Shown here: positions 1 through 8,823 of the stretch, piece by piece | Numbering within the stretch: the stretch's first letter is position 1 | Layout: the number at the start of each line of letters is the position of its first letter | Source: Anaerosacchariphilus polymeriproducens | GTDB lineage: Bacteria > Bacillota > Clostridia > Lachnospirales > Lachnospiraceae | Length of the DNA: 58,142 bases | Reading direction: 5' to 3' | Assembly: GCF_003363435.1 (NCBI RefSeq) | Contig: NZ_QRCT01000032.1 | Span: 1 to 58,142, forward strand | Notes under the pieces: model-generated | Seen by the model: the letters and a program-made list of their open reading frames with translations, nothing else | Database searches by the model: none | What the model was told of the DNA's origin: nothing | Translations under genes and position numbers: made by a program

Positions 1-62
1 ATTATCAAAAATGGGGTACATTTGAAAATATTGAGTAATAAATTTCTTGACATTTTTCTGGT

Positions 63-224
63 TCAATGTAACTTTAGGTTTTTTTCATTACTATCATCAT
101 TAATAACTTGTCCTGCACATTGTAATTGACGTGATTGGGCAAATACAGATTTGTTACTTTGTAGAACAAGGCAAACTAATAGTAACCCAATTATAACTTT
201 TTTAAATAAATTATTATTTTTCAT
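63..224 (-). CDS. Small secreted peptide (53 aa), unknown
   Basis: This 53-codon frame has a good ribosome site (GAGAAAGGA, about 7 nt before the ATG) and a classic signal peptide: Lys-rich N-terminus (MKNNNLFKK), hydrophobic core (VIIGLLLVCLVL) and a possible cleavage site at VFAQ. Only about 24 residues follow, ending SNEKNLKLH. It is transcribed away from the XRE-TPR regulator at 456. The layout (export signal, short mature part, neighbouring HTH-TPR regulator) resembles PapR/Phr-type signalling pro-peptides, but that is inference. It could equally be the 5' end of a larger secreted gene broken by the TGA at 63-65. Confidence 0.5.
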   Translation of the reverse strand: MKNNNLFKKVIIGLLLVCLVLQSNKSVFAQSRQLQCAGQVINDDSNEKNLKLH

Positions 225-455
225 TAATATTTTTCCTTTCTCTTCTTAATACAAGCATTATACGAAAAGAAAATATTTCATTTTTAACTTATTTCTAACG
301 ATTCTTAATTTTTTTAAATCGGGAAACCATTATTAACCATCAGTTAAAAATTTTGACAGATATTTAATAATGAATCAATGGTCTCATTTTAAAATACCTG
401 CTATAATTACTTTTAGATGAAGGATCCTCATCAATAATCAAAAGGAGGAGACTAT

Positions 456-1499
456 ATGAAGATTAATCATATTATTAGAGAAAAAAGAAAAGAAGCAGGT
501 TTGACTCAAGAGCAGATGGCTGCATATATAGGTGTAAGTACACCGGCAGTAAATAAATGGGAAAAAGGGGTTTCATTTCCAGATATCACTTTATTAGCCC
601 CATTAGCCAGAATTTTAAAAACAGATTTGAATACGCTTTTATGTTTTCACGAGGATTTGACTGAACAGGAAATTGGTCTTTTTCAAAATGAAGTTTATGA
701 ATGCATTATAAATAGTGGTTTTGAAAGTGGATTTTGCCTAGCGAAATCAAAGATTGAAGAATATCCAAATAGCGATAAGCTGATATATCAACTTGTGATG
801 TTACTTGAAGGTGCTATGACAATATGCGGAATGCCAGCTGCTGAAAGGAAACAATACGAAGAACCCCTCTACAGTTTATATGAACGAGTTGCAGAAGGTG
901 AAAATTCTGAGCTGCGTGACAATGCCCTTTATATGCTTGCGTCAAAATATATAGGAAATGGTAAGCATGATAAAGCTCAGGAAATCATCGACCATCTACC
1001 AAATTATAATGCCCTTGATAAACGAATTTTACAGGCAAGGCTATGGACGGAAAAAGGGCAATCCAAAAAAGCACTAGAAATTTATGAAAAAATGTTATTA
1101 TTGTCTGTTACAAATGTATGGAATTATATGATCAGCCTTATTGAAATTGAAATTGAAAAGCAAAATACAGCACATGTTACTGAGATTACAGTGCTTTGTA
1201 GTGAATATGCAAATGTTATTGGACTTCCTGCGTATTACAATTTAATTCCTTTACTTTTAGATGCAGCATCAAGGCAAAATGTAGAAGACACTTTGAACAT
1301 GTTAGAAAAAGTTATAACATGTTGTAATATTAAATTCAATTATACTAATACCATTTTATTTAGGGATATTCCTTTTAAAGGAGAAGGTGATGAAATATTT
1401 TCGATACTTCCAGGTATTTTATCTGAATTGAAAACTAGTCCATTATTTTCATTTATAAGAGATAATGATAAATTTAATGAATTAATACAGAACAATTAG
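456..1499 (+). CDS. XRE-family regulator with C-terminal TPR-like repeats
   Basis: Residues 1-60 form a clear Cro/cI-type helix-turn-helix (GLTQEQMAAYIGVSTPAVNKWE). The remaining ~285 residues are helical with TPR-like pairs, for example around 150-220 (NALYMLASKYIGNGKHDKAQEIIDHL, then QARLWTEKGQSKKALEIYEKML, both shortened here only by their boundaries). This is the architecture of cytoplasmic regulators that bind a peptide or protein through the TPR part. The start is fixed by AAAGGAGGAG 7 nt upstream. The intergenic region 225-455 contains a TATAAT at 402-407 without a convincing -35. A GNAT gene follows 51 bp downstream in the same direction. Confidence 0.85.
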   Translation: MKINHIIREKRKEAGLTQEQMAAYIGVSTPAVNKWEKGVSFPDITLLAPLARILKTDLNTLLCFHEDLTEQEIGLFQNEVYECIINSGFESGFCLAKSKIEEYPNSDKLIYQLVMLLEGAMTICGMPAAERKQYEEPLYSLYERVAEGENSELRDNALYMLASKYIGNGKHDKAQEIIDHLPNYNALDKRILQARLWTEKGQSKKALEIYEKMLLLSVTNVWNYMISLIEIEIEKQNTAHVTEITVLCSEYANVIGLPAYYNLIPLLLDAASRQNVEDTLNMLEKVITCCNIKFNYTNTILFRDIPFKGEGDEIFSILPGILSELKTSPLFSFIRDNDKFNELIQNN

Positions 1500-1550
1500 A
1501 ATTGAAGATAAATATTAAATAAACTTTAAAATAAGGAGATAAACACGTAT

Positions 1551-2282
1551 ATGAATAAAATAGATATACTATTTGCAGATTGGGATGAAGCGCTAATATG
1601 GTCCGCTTTGCAAGGATATATGGGAAATATAATTTCTAATAATGATAAAAACCCAGATTCAGCAATGATTGACATAGGAGATTTCTGCTTCTTCGCCGGT
1701 AAACCAGACCCAAATTTATTCAACTCAATTAATGGTTCAAAATTACTAATTCCTAGAGATAAGTATTGGGAGACATTAATAGAAAATTATTATGGAGAAC
1801 GAGTAAGCAAAACATTACGCTATGCAATTAAAAAAGAACCAAATGTTTTTAACAAGGAAAAGTTGGCTACCTATATAAAAACAATTGATAATAGTTTTGA
1901 AATCAGATTATTTGAGCAAGAAATTTTTGAAATGGCGCGAAGTGAAGCTTGGTCAACCGATTTATGTTCACAATTTAAGAATTATTTAGATTATAAAGAA
2001 AAAGCTGTCGGAGCAGTAATTTTGCATCAAGGAAAACTAGTGTCAGGAGCTTCAACTTACGCAGTTTATAATAGTGGTATAGAAATTGAAATAGATACCA
2101 AGCCCGAATACAGGAGAAAAGGACTTGCAACTGTATGCGGAGCCAAATTAATATTAGAATGTTTAGAAAGAAAAATATATCCAAGTTGGGATGCACACGA
2201 TTTGCGTTCAGTTGCTCTAGCCGAAAAGTTGGGGTATCATCTAGATAGTGCTTATGTTACATATGAACTATTTGCAATCTAA
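1551..2282 (+). CDS. GNAT-family N-acetyltransferase
   Basis: A 243-aa acetyltransferase of the long GNAT type (similar to the GNAT_acetyltr_2 group). The C-terminal half carries the acetyl-CoA binding motif A as EYRRKGLATVCGAKLILECL (about residues 184-203), preceded by strand residues IEIEIDTKP, and ends in the usual W-D-A-H-D...A-LGY motif. The N-terminal ~110 residues are a family-specific extension. An AAGGAG ribosome site lies about 13 nt before the ATG. Substrate unknown. It sits downstream of the XRE-TPR regulator, possibly co-transcribed, and converges with the gene at 2307. Confidence 0.8.
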   Translation: MNKIDILFADWDEALIWSALQGYMGNIISNNDKNPDSAMIDIGDFCFFAGKPDPNLFNSINGSKLLIPRDKYWETLIENYYGERVSKTLRYAIKKEPNVFNKEKLATYIKTIDNSFEIRLFEQEIFEMARSEAWSTDLCSQFKNYLDYKEKAVGAVILHQGKLVSGASTYAVYNSGIEIEIDTKPEYRRKGLATVCGAKLILECLERKIYPSWDAHDLRSVALAEKLGYHLDSAYVTYELFAI

Positions 2283-2306
2283 TATTATTGCTATATGGTT
2301 CTTCGT

Positions 2307-2711
2307 TCAGATTGTACTTCCTTTTCTGCGTAACAGATATGTTCCAATTCCTCGAGATCCAATTACAAATATAACAGACCGGAATAAATACGACCTAATA
2401 TTTATTCCTTCTTTTAGATAAACATACTCCATTAGAAGAAAAAATGCAAAAATTAATATAATTTCTAATATAAATTTTCCAACACATCGAATCCCCTGTT
2501 CTTTCCATTCAATTCTCATTTCTAGTACAAACATAATTAAGCAACAAATTATAGAAAGAACAGCAGAAACAACTAACAAAATTCCCACTACAAAAAAAAT
2601 GAAAAATGGTGGGGATTTTTCTTCCTGAAACACTATTATTAACATCGACAACAAACTTACCATAAAAACAATGTAAATAATTTTTGATATTAATAAAAAC
2701 GCTTGTTTCAT
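2307..2711 (-). CDS. Hypothetical membrane protein, about 4 TM segments
   Basis: A 134-aa hydrophobic protein with likely transmembrane helices near residues 7-28, 37-62, 80-97 and 108-123 and a basic C-terminal tail (LLRRKGSTI). No catalytic motif is visible. The start is supported by GAGGATAGG upstream of the ATG. It lies downstream of the CarD-like gene on the same strand with a 105-bp gap. Function unknown. Confidence 0.6.
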   Translation of the reverse strand: MKQAFLLISKIIYIVFMVSLLSMLIIVFQEEKSPPFFIFFVVGILLVVSAVLSIICCLIMFVLEMRIEWKEQGIRCVGKFILEIILIFAFFLLMEYVYLKEGINIRSYLFRSVIFVIGSRGIGTYLLRRKGSTI

Positions 2712-2816
2712 ATTTTCCTATCCTCTTTTATCATTATAAATACCACATCTTTTTGCATTATACATCTTATAACCAACGCATATAAAAAAATATGACTTCT
2801 ACAGAGCTTTCCCAAA

Positions 2817-3320
2817 TCATTGTGTTTTGCATAGTCGTCCTATTATATATTCAGGGACTTCCTGTTCTTTTATTGACAATACGTAAGAGAATTCCTGATG
2901 GATTCTTTTTTCTGCATCATTCAATAATTGTTCATCCATAATCGAAAATTTCTTCCCGTTGTCATTTACAGCTTTTTTTCTTTCATGTAAGCAAACGATC
3001 ATTGCAATAATTTTACTAGTGTTATCACTGTGTAAAATATCTGAATAAGTCACTTTTCTAATGTTATTACTATCTATCCATTCAATATTTTCTTTTAATG
3101 ATTCAGCTATTACCTGATGTATTTCCACCTTTTTAAGTAGCTTTCGGAATGGACATTTCTGTGTATCCACAGGAACATATATAGTCGATTTGTTACCGTC
3201 AATAATCGGATGCAACACATAATAATTTCTCTTTTGCTCTGTAAAATTTTCTTCTCTGATATCCTCAATTTTACATACTCCTGATGTCGAATGCAAAACA
3301 AAATCTCCTACTATATACAT
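2817..3320 (-). CDS. CarD/TRCF-domain transcription regulator
   Basis: The N-terminal ~60 residues (MYIVGDFVLHSTSGVCKIEDI ... YYVLHPI ... STIYVPVD) form the CarD/TRCF RNA-polymerase interaction domain, which binds the RNAP beta subunit; the C-terminal ~100 residues are helical as in CarD. At 167 aa it has normal CarD length. A strong AGGAGG site precedes the ATG. The gene follows an elaborate leader (3321-3437) with a terminator-like hairpin ending immediately before the ribosome site, so its expression is probably attenuated. Confidence 0.85.
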   Translation of the reverse strand: MYIVGDFVLHSTSGVCKIEDIREENFTEQKRNYYVLHPIIDGNKSTIYVPVDTQKCPFRKLLKKVEIHQVIAESLKENIEWIDSNNIRKVTYSDILHSDNTSKIIAMIVCLHERKKAVNDNGKKFSIMDEQLLNDAEKRIHQEFSYVLSIKEQEVPEYIIGRLCKTQ

Positions 3321-3328
3321 ACATATCC

Positions 3329-3437
3329 TCCTAAAAAAAAGGAGCTCTCACAATCAGCAAATTAAAGCCCTAAAACCTCAGGGTTTATGTGAAGAGTCCT
3401 CTTACATAACAAAGAAATGAAAAGCATTTCCTTTGTT
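3329..3437 (-). promoter_or_regulatory. Structured 5' leader with terminator-like hairpin before the CarD gene
   Basis: Read on the minus strand, the leader contains a ~12-bp hairpin (arms 3425-3437 and 3408-3419, loop 3420-3424) followed by a longer stem pairing GGACTCTTCACA (3399-3388) with TGTGAGAGCTCC (3352-3341), which encloses a small CCCT...AGGG hairpin (3383-3368). Eight U residues (3340-3333) follow and then the AGGAGG of the CarD gene. This is the layout of a transcription attenuator or riboswitch expression platform. A TGTGTTAAAAT extended -10 sits just upstream (about 3460-3470). No known RNA class recognised. Confidence 0.6.
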
Positions 3438-3517
3438 TAATTACCAGTTTTCTATTTTATTTTAACACATTTTTTTGTTTTATGTAAGCAGAATTATATT
3501 ATTTTGAAATGTATGTT

Positions 3518-4873
3518 TTATAAATCACTTTCTCTTATTACTTTTTTCTCTCTCTCAAGAACAAGATTTTCTGTTACACTTAAATTATCTACAACTCGTT
3601 GAGTTAGATTATCATAGATAATAATGTTAATTCCTTTATTTCCAAGTAATAAATTATTTATACTTTCAGCAGTTATATTTTTTCCCGAAATATCCTCTGT
3701 AAGATTTATTCCCTTTTGAATAAGTAATTGATAAAATTTATTATTATATTTATTAATATCCACTTGATTCACATTATAATATACACTGTAGTTCTCATTA
3801 CTATTAACTATTTCTAATATTTGCTTTACATCTTTCAATTGTGACAATTTATAGCTTTCAATATCTTGATAATATATTTCTAAATCATCTTTCATCTGAG
3901 AAAATTCTTCTTCATTTCTATAATCCTTTAATTGATAATTACTTTTTAAATATGTTCCAATTGCATCCGTATATATTTTTACACCTTTACAATTCATATG
4001 TCTGCCAGTATCACGGAAACAATCTTTCACATCAATTCCTATTTCCTTATAATTTTTTGCATAATCCAGAAATTTAATGTTATATGGTTTAATTATTTTA
4101 TTTACTTCATCACTATTAACTTTTTTCCAATTCACATTGGGCGATTTAATTAATACCAGTGATGTATTCGTTTTATTACATAATTCTATAATTTTAATAA
4201 AATATTCTTTCGAAAGATTTGTGAATCCTTTAAATTCAACTTCCTCATTATACTTTAAATCATCACAGGAAACGGTATTAAAATGCGGTTGATGCCCTCT
4301 ATAAGAATAATGTTTATCTCTAAGTGGATAAGTATAATCATCTTTCGAAAGTTCTGTCCACCTTGAGTGATATCTTTTAATGGAAAATATATAATCAGAG
4401 ATAGCTTTGATATCCATACCTGTAACTATATTCTTTATGAACTCCAACTTATTTATTGATAAAGGAATATTATCAATACTTCTTCTAGCCCTGTCCTCTC
4501 TTGGATTTCCGTTATACATCAATCCATATACATCCAGGACAATTACTTTTGGTTTTTTTAACCTTATTGCTTCCTTTGTAAAGCTATATGTTTGAGACAT
4601 TGTCTGAGATGCTGTTGCAAAATCATAACTACTGATACCATAATCTTCAAACAAAACTAAAGGATTTATATTTTCATACACATTACTGCTTCCAACAAAC
4701 ACAACATCTAGCTCATCTTTATTTTCATAAAATCCGTCAACAATTAAAGTGGCCGGTTCAATATTATTTGAATAGCAATTGATCCATTTTGCTTTAAAAA
4801 TTTCTGTTATCACTAAAAATAATACCAAAAAAATTCCAAAAAAAGTTACACTTCTTATTACTACATTTTTCAT
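3518..4873 (-). CDS. SGNH-hydrolase-like protein (DltD/AlgX type), partner of MBOAT
   Basis: One N-terminal membrane anchor (about residues 7-24), then an SGNH/GDSL-type fold: block I FVGSSNVYENI with the candidate Ser nucleophile (about 60-70), and a late DTGRHMNCKG segment (~residue 290) that supplies the Asp/His. Such proteins complete acyl transfer to an extracellular polymer after an MBOAT protein moves the acyl group across the membrane. Its start is 9 bp after the MBOAT stop, so the two form an operon. The last ~130 residues are an extra domain of unknown role. Polymer acceptor unknown. Confidence 0.75.
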   Translation of the reverse strand: MKNVVIRSVTFFGIFLVLFLVITEIFKAKWINCYSNNIEPATLIVDGFYENKDELDVVFVGSSNVYENINPLVLFEDYGISSYDFATASQTMSQTYSFTKEAIRLKKPKVIVLDVYGLMYNGNPREDRARRSIDNIPLSINKLEFIKNIVTGMDIKAISDYIFSIKRYHSRWTELSKDDYTYPLRDKHYSYRGHQPHFNTVSCDDLKYNEEVEFKGFTNLSKEYFIKIIELCNKTNTSLVLIKSPNVNWKKVNSDEVNKIIKPYNIKFLDYAKNYKEIGIDVKDCFRDTGRHMNCKGVKIYTDAIGTYLKSNYQLKDYRNEEEFSQMKDDLEIYYQDIESYKLSQLKDVKQILEIVNSNENYSVYYNVNQVDINKYNNKFYQLLIQKGINLTEDISGKNITAESINNLLLGNKGINIIIYDNLTQRVVDNLSVTENLVLEREKKVIRESDL

Positions 4874-4882
4874 GTCATCACC

Positions 4883-6373
4883 TCAAAATTGAAAGTATAT
4901 AAATTGGCTTGCATCGTAACCCAAACCGTATACTCCAAAAATAATAATACTAAATATCGTCAGATAATAAACACTCCATCTGAATACAATATGACAAGAT
5001 CCAAGTCTTTCTCTAATATCTTGTTTCGCATTAAAATAATCAAAAACAAGCAAGATAATAATTCCAATAATTGCTAAACGGAAATTTTTTTCATCTAATC
5101 CTAATTGATACAAAGTACCATCAGTCAAAATCCAAGGATTAAATTCCATGACCATCTCCTTTATTACTTGAATTGCCATAGAGAAATTGTCTGCTCGGAA
5201 AAAAATCCACGAAAAACAAATCAATAAGTACGTAGTAATTATTTTTAGTAATATATGTAACTTAGATTCACGATTCACTTTAAATATTGTAGCAGCTTTG
5301 TCAAATAAAAACTTTAACTCTTTACCAATGATTTGATACGCTCCATTCATGGCTCCCCACATAACAAAGCTCCAGTCTGCCCCATGCCAAAGACCGCTTA
5401 CTGCAAAAACAACCATAATATTGAAGTAGCCTTTTAACTTGCTTACACGATTTCCACCTAGTGGAATATACAAATAATCCCGAAACCATGTGGATAGCGA
5501 AATATGCCACCTTCTCCAAAACTCTGCTACACTTTTTGAGAAATATGGTTGTTTGAAATTATCCATCAACTTAAATCCCATTACCTGAGCAGCACCGCTT
5601 GCAATATCCGAATAGCTTGAAAAATCACAATAAATTTGAAAAGAGAAGAAAATAGTTGCCAGAATTAACACAAGTCCCTTATAATCGTGATAATTGTTAT
5701 ATACTTGATTTACTAAAATCGCAAGGCGGTCTGCTATTATCAGCTTTTTAACAAATCCCCACAGCATTAATAACAAACCATTTTTCACTCTATTATACTC
5801 AAAGTAATGTCTTTCGCTTATTTGATGAATCAAATTCTTCGATCTTTCTATCGGACCTGCTACCAGTTGTGGAAAAAAGGATACAAATAAAGCATATTTT
5901 AAAAAGTTTTTTTCTGGTTTTAATTCTTCTCTATAAATATCCATTGTATAGCTTAATGCTTGAAATGTATAAAAAGATATTCCCACAGGTAATATAATAT
6001 CAAATTGAGGATTTAATAATTCAAAATTGAACTTTCTTAGAACTAAATTTATATTTGAAATAAAAAAATCAAAATATTTAAAAAAGAATAAGATGATTAA
6101 ATTGGAGCTAAAGCAGAACCCAACAAACAATTTCTTTAACTTGACAGCCTTCAATTTATTCGGTACCAAATTAGCTCTACTAATTAATATCCCACTAAGA
6201 TATGTAATTACTGTTGAAAGTAACATCAAAATCGCATACTTGGGATTCCAACACATGTAATAAAAATAACTTGCAGCTAAAAGCCATATATAACGAATTT
6301 TATGCGGTATAACAAAATATATTAAGACCACGATTGGAAAAAATATCAAAAACTCCATTGAATTAAATAACAT
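4883..6373 (-). CDS. MBOAT-family membrane O-acyltransferase (AlgI/DltB-like)
   Basis: A 496-aa polytopic protein with typical MBOAT motifs: the PVGISFYTFQALSYTMDIYR segment, YCDFSSYSDIASGAAQVMG, WRRWHISLSTWFRDYLYIPL, and the catalytic-His motif SGLWHGADWSFVMWG. MBOAT proteins pass an acyl group, usually acetyl, from a cytoplasmic donor to the outer face of the membrane. The SGNH-like partner is encoded immediately downstream. No glycosyltransferases or Dlt genes are adjacent, so the modified polymer (wall polysaccharide, teichoic acid or exopolysaccharide) cannot be told. Confidence 0.92.
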   Translation of the reverse strand: MLFNSMEFLIFFPIVVLIYFVIPHKIRYIWLLAASYFYYMCWNPKYAILMLLSTVITYLSGILISRANLVPNKLKAVKLKKLFVGFCFSSNLIILFFFKYFDFFISNINLVLRKFNFELLNPQFDIILPVGISFYTFQALSYTMDIYREELKPEKNFLKYALFVSFFPQLVAGPIERSKNLIHQISERHYFEYNRVKNGLLLMLWGFVKKLIIADRLAILVNQVYNNYHDYKGLVLILATIFFSFQIYCDFSSYSDIASGAAQVMGFKLMDNFKQPYFSKSVAEFWRRWHISLSTWFRDYLYIPLGGNRVSKLKGYFNIMVVFAVSGLWHGADWSFVMWGAMNGAYQIIGKELKFLFDKAATIFKVNRESKLHILLKIITTYLLICFSWIFFRADNFSMAIQVIKEMVMEFNPWILTDGTLYQLGLDEKNFRLAIIGIIILLVFDYFNAKQDIRERLGSCHIVFRWSVYYLTIFSIIIFGVYGLGYDASQFIYFQF

Positions 6374-6490
6374 AACTATCTCCTGAATTTACAAAATATG
6401 TATAATACTACCATAATCGACTTTTTTCAGCAAGAAAAAAAGTTCAGTATTATATAATTTCTCGGAGTGTTACATTTTGCAGGCAAATAT

Positions 6491-7381
6491 TTATATTTTT
6501 TTATTTTTTTTTACCTTAAATAAATTCATTTCAGATATTATTACACCCAGCAATATACCAAAACAACCTATCACTTTATTAATTGTCAAAGCCTCAACCT
6601 TTCCTAAATTATTTGGAACGATTAATGCAAATAATAGTCCAAACACTGGTTCTAAAGCAAATATTAGAGCAGTATGTGTAGGTGATGTAAACTTTTGTAC
6701 ATAAGTTTGTCCGGTAAATGCTAATGCAGTACCCAAAATTCCAACCACAATTATCATAACTATTATATTTGAATTAAATTTTACAAAATCTCCTCCTACA
6801 AATACCCAACCCAAACTGCAACATAATGCTGAAAATCCAATTTGAACAATTCCCAATAAAATTGCATCATAGTTTTGAGTAAATTTATCTATAAAAAGTA
6901 TTTGTAAAGCAATACAAAGTGCACATAAGAAGGTCAGAAATTCTCCAATTCCAAACTTAAAATTTAAGCCTCCTGTCAAAAAAAACATACCGGCTAATGC
7001 AAATACTATTCCTACAACTGAAGATCGATTCACTTTCTTCTTAAAAAAGATTGCTGAAAGTATAGGAACTAAAAGTACATTTAAACTAGTTATAAAAGAT
7101 GAATTTGAAGCTTCTGTATAATAAAGTCCATATACCTGAAAAACTAAAGAAGCACAAAGCATCAGACCAATTAACGATCCATACTTTAGAATATTAAAAT
7201 TTATGTATTTTAGTTTTTTATGAAATATTATTAGTAAAACTATCAATGCACTTGTAAATCTAAGTGATAATAATTCAAACGTAGACAATGTATCTAGAAT
7301 ATTTTTCATCAAAACAAACGTAGATCCCCAAGTTAAGGTTATAAATATTAGTAATAAATCTGCCATCCTTCTTTTTTGCAT
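6491..7381 (-). CDS. DMT-superfamily permease, EamA family
   Basis: A 296-aa protein with about ten hydrophobic helices arranged as two EamA repeats; the first has LTWGSTFVLMKNIL, the second ALAFTGQTYVQKFTSPTHTA followed by LEPVFGLLFAL, the standard second-repeat signature. These are drug/metabolite exporters of varied substrate. It stands alone between the acyltransferase operon and a stretch of decayed genes. The C-terminus is basic (KVKKNKKI). Confidence 0.88.
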   Translation of the reverse strand: MQKRRMADLLLIFITLTWGSTFVLMKNILDTLSTFELLSLRFTSALIVLLIIFHKKLKYINFNILKYGSLIGLMLCASLVFQVYGLYYTEASNSSFITSLNVLLVPILSAIFFKKKVNRSSVVGIVFALAGMFFLTGGLNFKFGIGEFLTFLCALCIALQILFIDKFTQNYDAILLGIVQIGFSALCCSLGWVFVGGDFVKFNSNIIVMIIVVGILGTALAFTGQTYVQKFTSPTHTALIFALEPVFGLLFALIVPNNLGKVEALTINKVIGCFGILLGVIISEMNLFKVKKNKKI

Positions 7382-7446
7382 AAATAATTATCTCCATTCC
7401 GAACCGCTTCGATTACGGCAAAAAATTAATAATAAGTTGTATCCTG

Positions 7447-7642
7447 CTATGGATGAAATATAGGATAGCTCCCTTTATTGACGCCTAATTCTTTTGCCAA
7501 ATATCTAATCGCCTCACAATTCTGTGTTTTAATTTTAAAAATTGAACCTTTCTCATATAGCGCCTCTCCTATACAGCCACCAGCACAATTATATTTTACT
7601 TCACAATCACTGCATTCCGGATATTTATTACAACCCTGCTTC
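7447..7642 (-). pseudogene. C-terminal remnant of a radical SAM/SPASM protein
   Basis: An open stretch of ~64 codons without a start reads GCNKYPECSDCEVKYNCAGG and continues C-I-G-E-A-L-Y, the Cys spacing of a SPASM auxiliary Fe-S domain (C-x2-C-x5-C-x3-C), then ends SYPIFHP and TAG (7447-7449). Two TAG codons precede it directly, so no N-terminal radical SAM core is attached. SPASM proteins mature peptides or enzymes such as sulfatases; what this one acted on is unknown. Confidence 0.7.
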
Positions 7643-7807
7643 TACTAATTTGTTGTCGCAATTTGGCTGCATATATTAATGTTAACATACTATTTTGTAG
7701 AATCGCAGAAAAGTAATCGCATTTTATTATCTTATTTCACCCAATTCGACTTTTTTGACTTTATTTAAAACTTAAGCTTTGTTAAATTAAAAGTTAGGTA
7801 AATATAG

Positions 7808-7855
7808 AAAACAAGTTTTCTCATTACGTTAACTACGAATAAGAAAACTTGTTTT
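7808..7855 (-). terminator. Intrinsic terminator after the HemN-like remnant
   Basis: A long near-perfect hairpin pairs AAACAAGTTTTCT with AGAAAACTTGTTT around a ~22-nt apical region and has T-rich flanks on both sides, so it may work in both directions. A clearly related hairpin sits at 15651-15691, downstream of the intact HemN-like gene, indicating that gene end and terminator were duplicated together. Confidence 0.7.
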
Positions 7856-7892
7856 TGACATTCTTCCATTATACTTATCTTTTAAAATGGTG

Positions 7893-7988
7893 TTAATGTT
7901 TCATTAATTCATCAGGTAATGCGTTGTTTTTTTCATAGGGCCAACCAATTCAATTTCTTCTAAAAGTACTTTAACATATGTCTCATAC
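7893..7988 (-). pseudogene. Internally deleted copy of the HemN-like radical SAM gene
   Basis: Two pieces match the intact gene at 15772-17031. The upstream piece reads YVKVLLEEIELVG (intact: YVKALLKEIEMVG, ~residue 90) and the downstream piece reads EKNNALPDELMKH and stop (intact: MKNNAFPDELIIH and stop). Everything between is missing and the pieces are in different frames. It is a non-functional deletion derivative of a paralogue. Confidence 0.75.
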
Positions 7989-8011
7989 TATTATATATAA
8001 AACAACTCATA

Positions 8012-8818
8012 TCACAAAATATGATTAATAACATCTGCTATCGCACTTTCATCGTTACTCACAGTTGTAACATCTGCGATTTCCTTTAAATCGGGATGTG
8101 CATTATGTACCGCAATTCCGACATCAGCATGACTTAACATTTCTATATCATTGTTATAATCGCCCACTGCATATATTGTGTAGTCCTTATCCATAAGCTC
8201 CCTTAATCTCATTAACATACTTCCTTTATTTGTCTGGCATGGTAAAAGTTCCATATAAATTCCAGAAGAAAAAACACAGTGTACATCATTCTCCAAATCA
8301 AACTTTAGCATTTCGCGTTCCAAGGACTTGAGCATTTTATTTTCACCACAAAACAATATCTTAATCCATGGTTTTTCTATAATATCCTCCATTTTGCAAA
8401 ATTCACATGGCTGATGTTCCGCAATAAAATCAGGATCTGTATTTTCTTTCACTGATATTACAGAACACTGATCCGGACTAAAAATAAGAATTACGATATC
8501 CGGAAACTCTTTCAAACAAAACCGTAAAAACTCAATCAATTTTGTTTTTTCTAATTCGCACAACAACAAAAATTGTTTCGTCTTAAAGTCATATAAAGCA
8601 CCTCCATTGTAGAGTATACAAGGTATATTCAACTCAATCCCATCCAGAAACATCACGGAATTCATTTGATTTCTACCCGTTGCAATTCCGAATTTTCCCC
8701 CTTTTGCTACAAATTCTTTTATTGCATATTTATTTTGTTCAGAAACAATACCATTTGTATTCAATAAAGTTCCATCCATATCGCTTAATAATATTATGTT
8801 GTTATAATTCATAACCAT
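8012..8818 (-). CDS. HAD-superfamily (Cof-type) phosphatase
   Basis: A 268-aa class IIB HAD hydrolase. Motif I is LLSDMDGTLLNTNG (nucleophile Asp and acid/base Asp), motif II is GIATGRNQ, and motif IV is AVGDYNNDIEML. Enzymes of this group dephosphorylate sugar phosphates and related small molecules. It begins 5 bp after the response-regulator stop, making it the last gene of a six-gene transporter/two-component operon. That placement suggests its substrate relates to the imported compound. Confidence 0.9.
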   Translation of the reverse strand: MVMNYNNIILLSDMDGTLLNTNGIVSEQNKYAIKEFVAKGGKFGIATGRNQMNSVMFLDGIELNIPCILYNGGALYDFKTKQFLLLCELEKTKLIEFLRFCLKEFPDIVILIFSPDQCSVISVKENTDPDFIAEHQPCEFCKMEDIIEKPWIKILFCGENKMLKSLEREMLKFDLENDVHCVFSSGIYMELLPCQTNKGSMLMRLRELMDKDYTIYAVGDYNNDIEMLSHADVGIAVHNAHPDLKEIADVTTVSNDESAIADVINHIL

Positions 8819-8823
8819 TCCCT

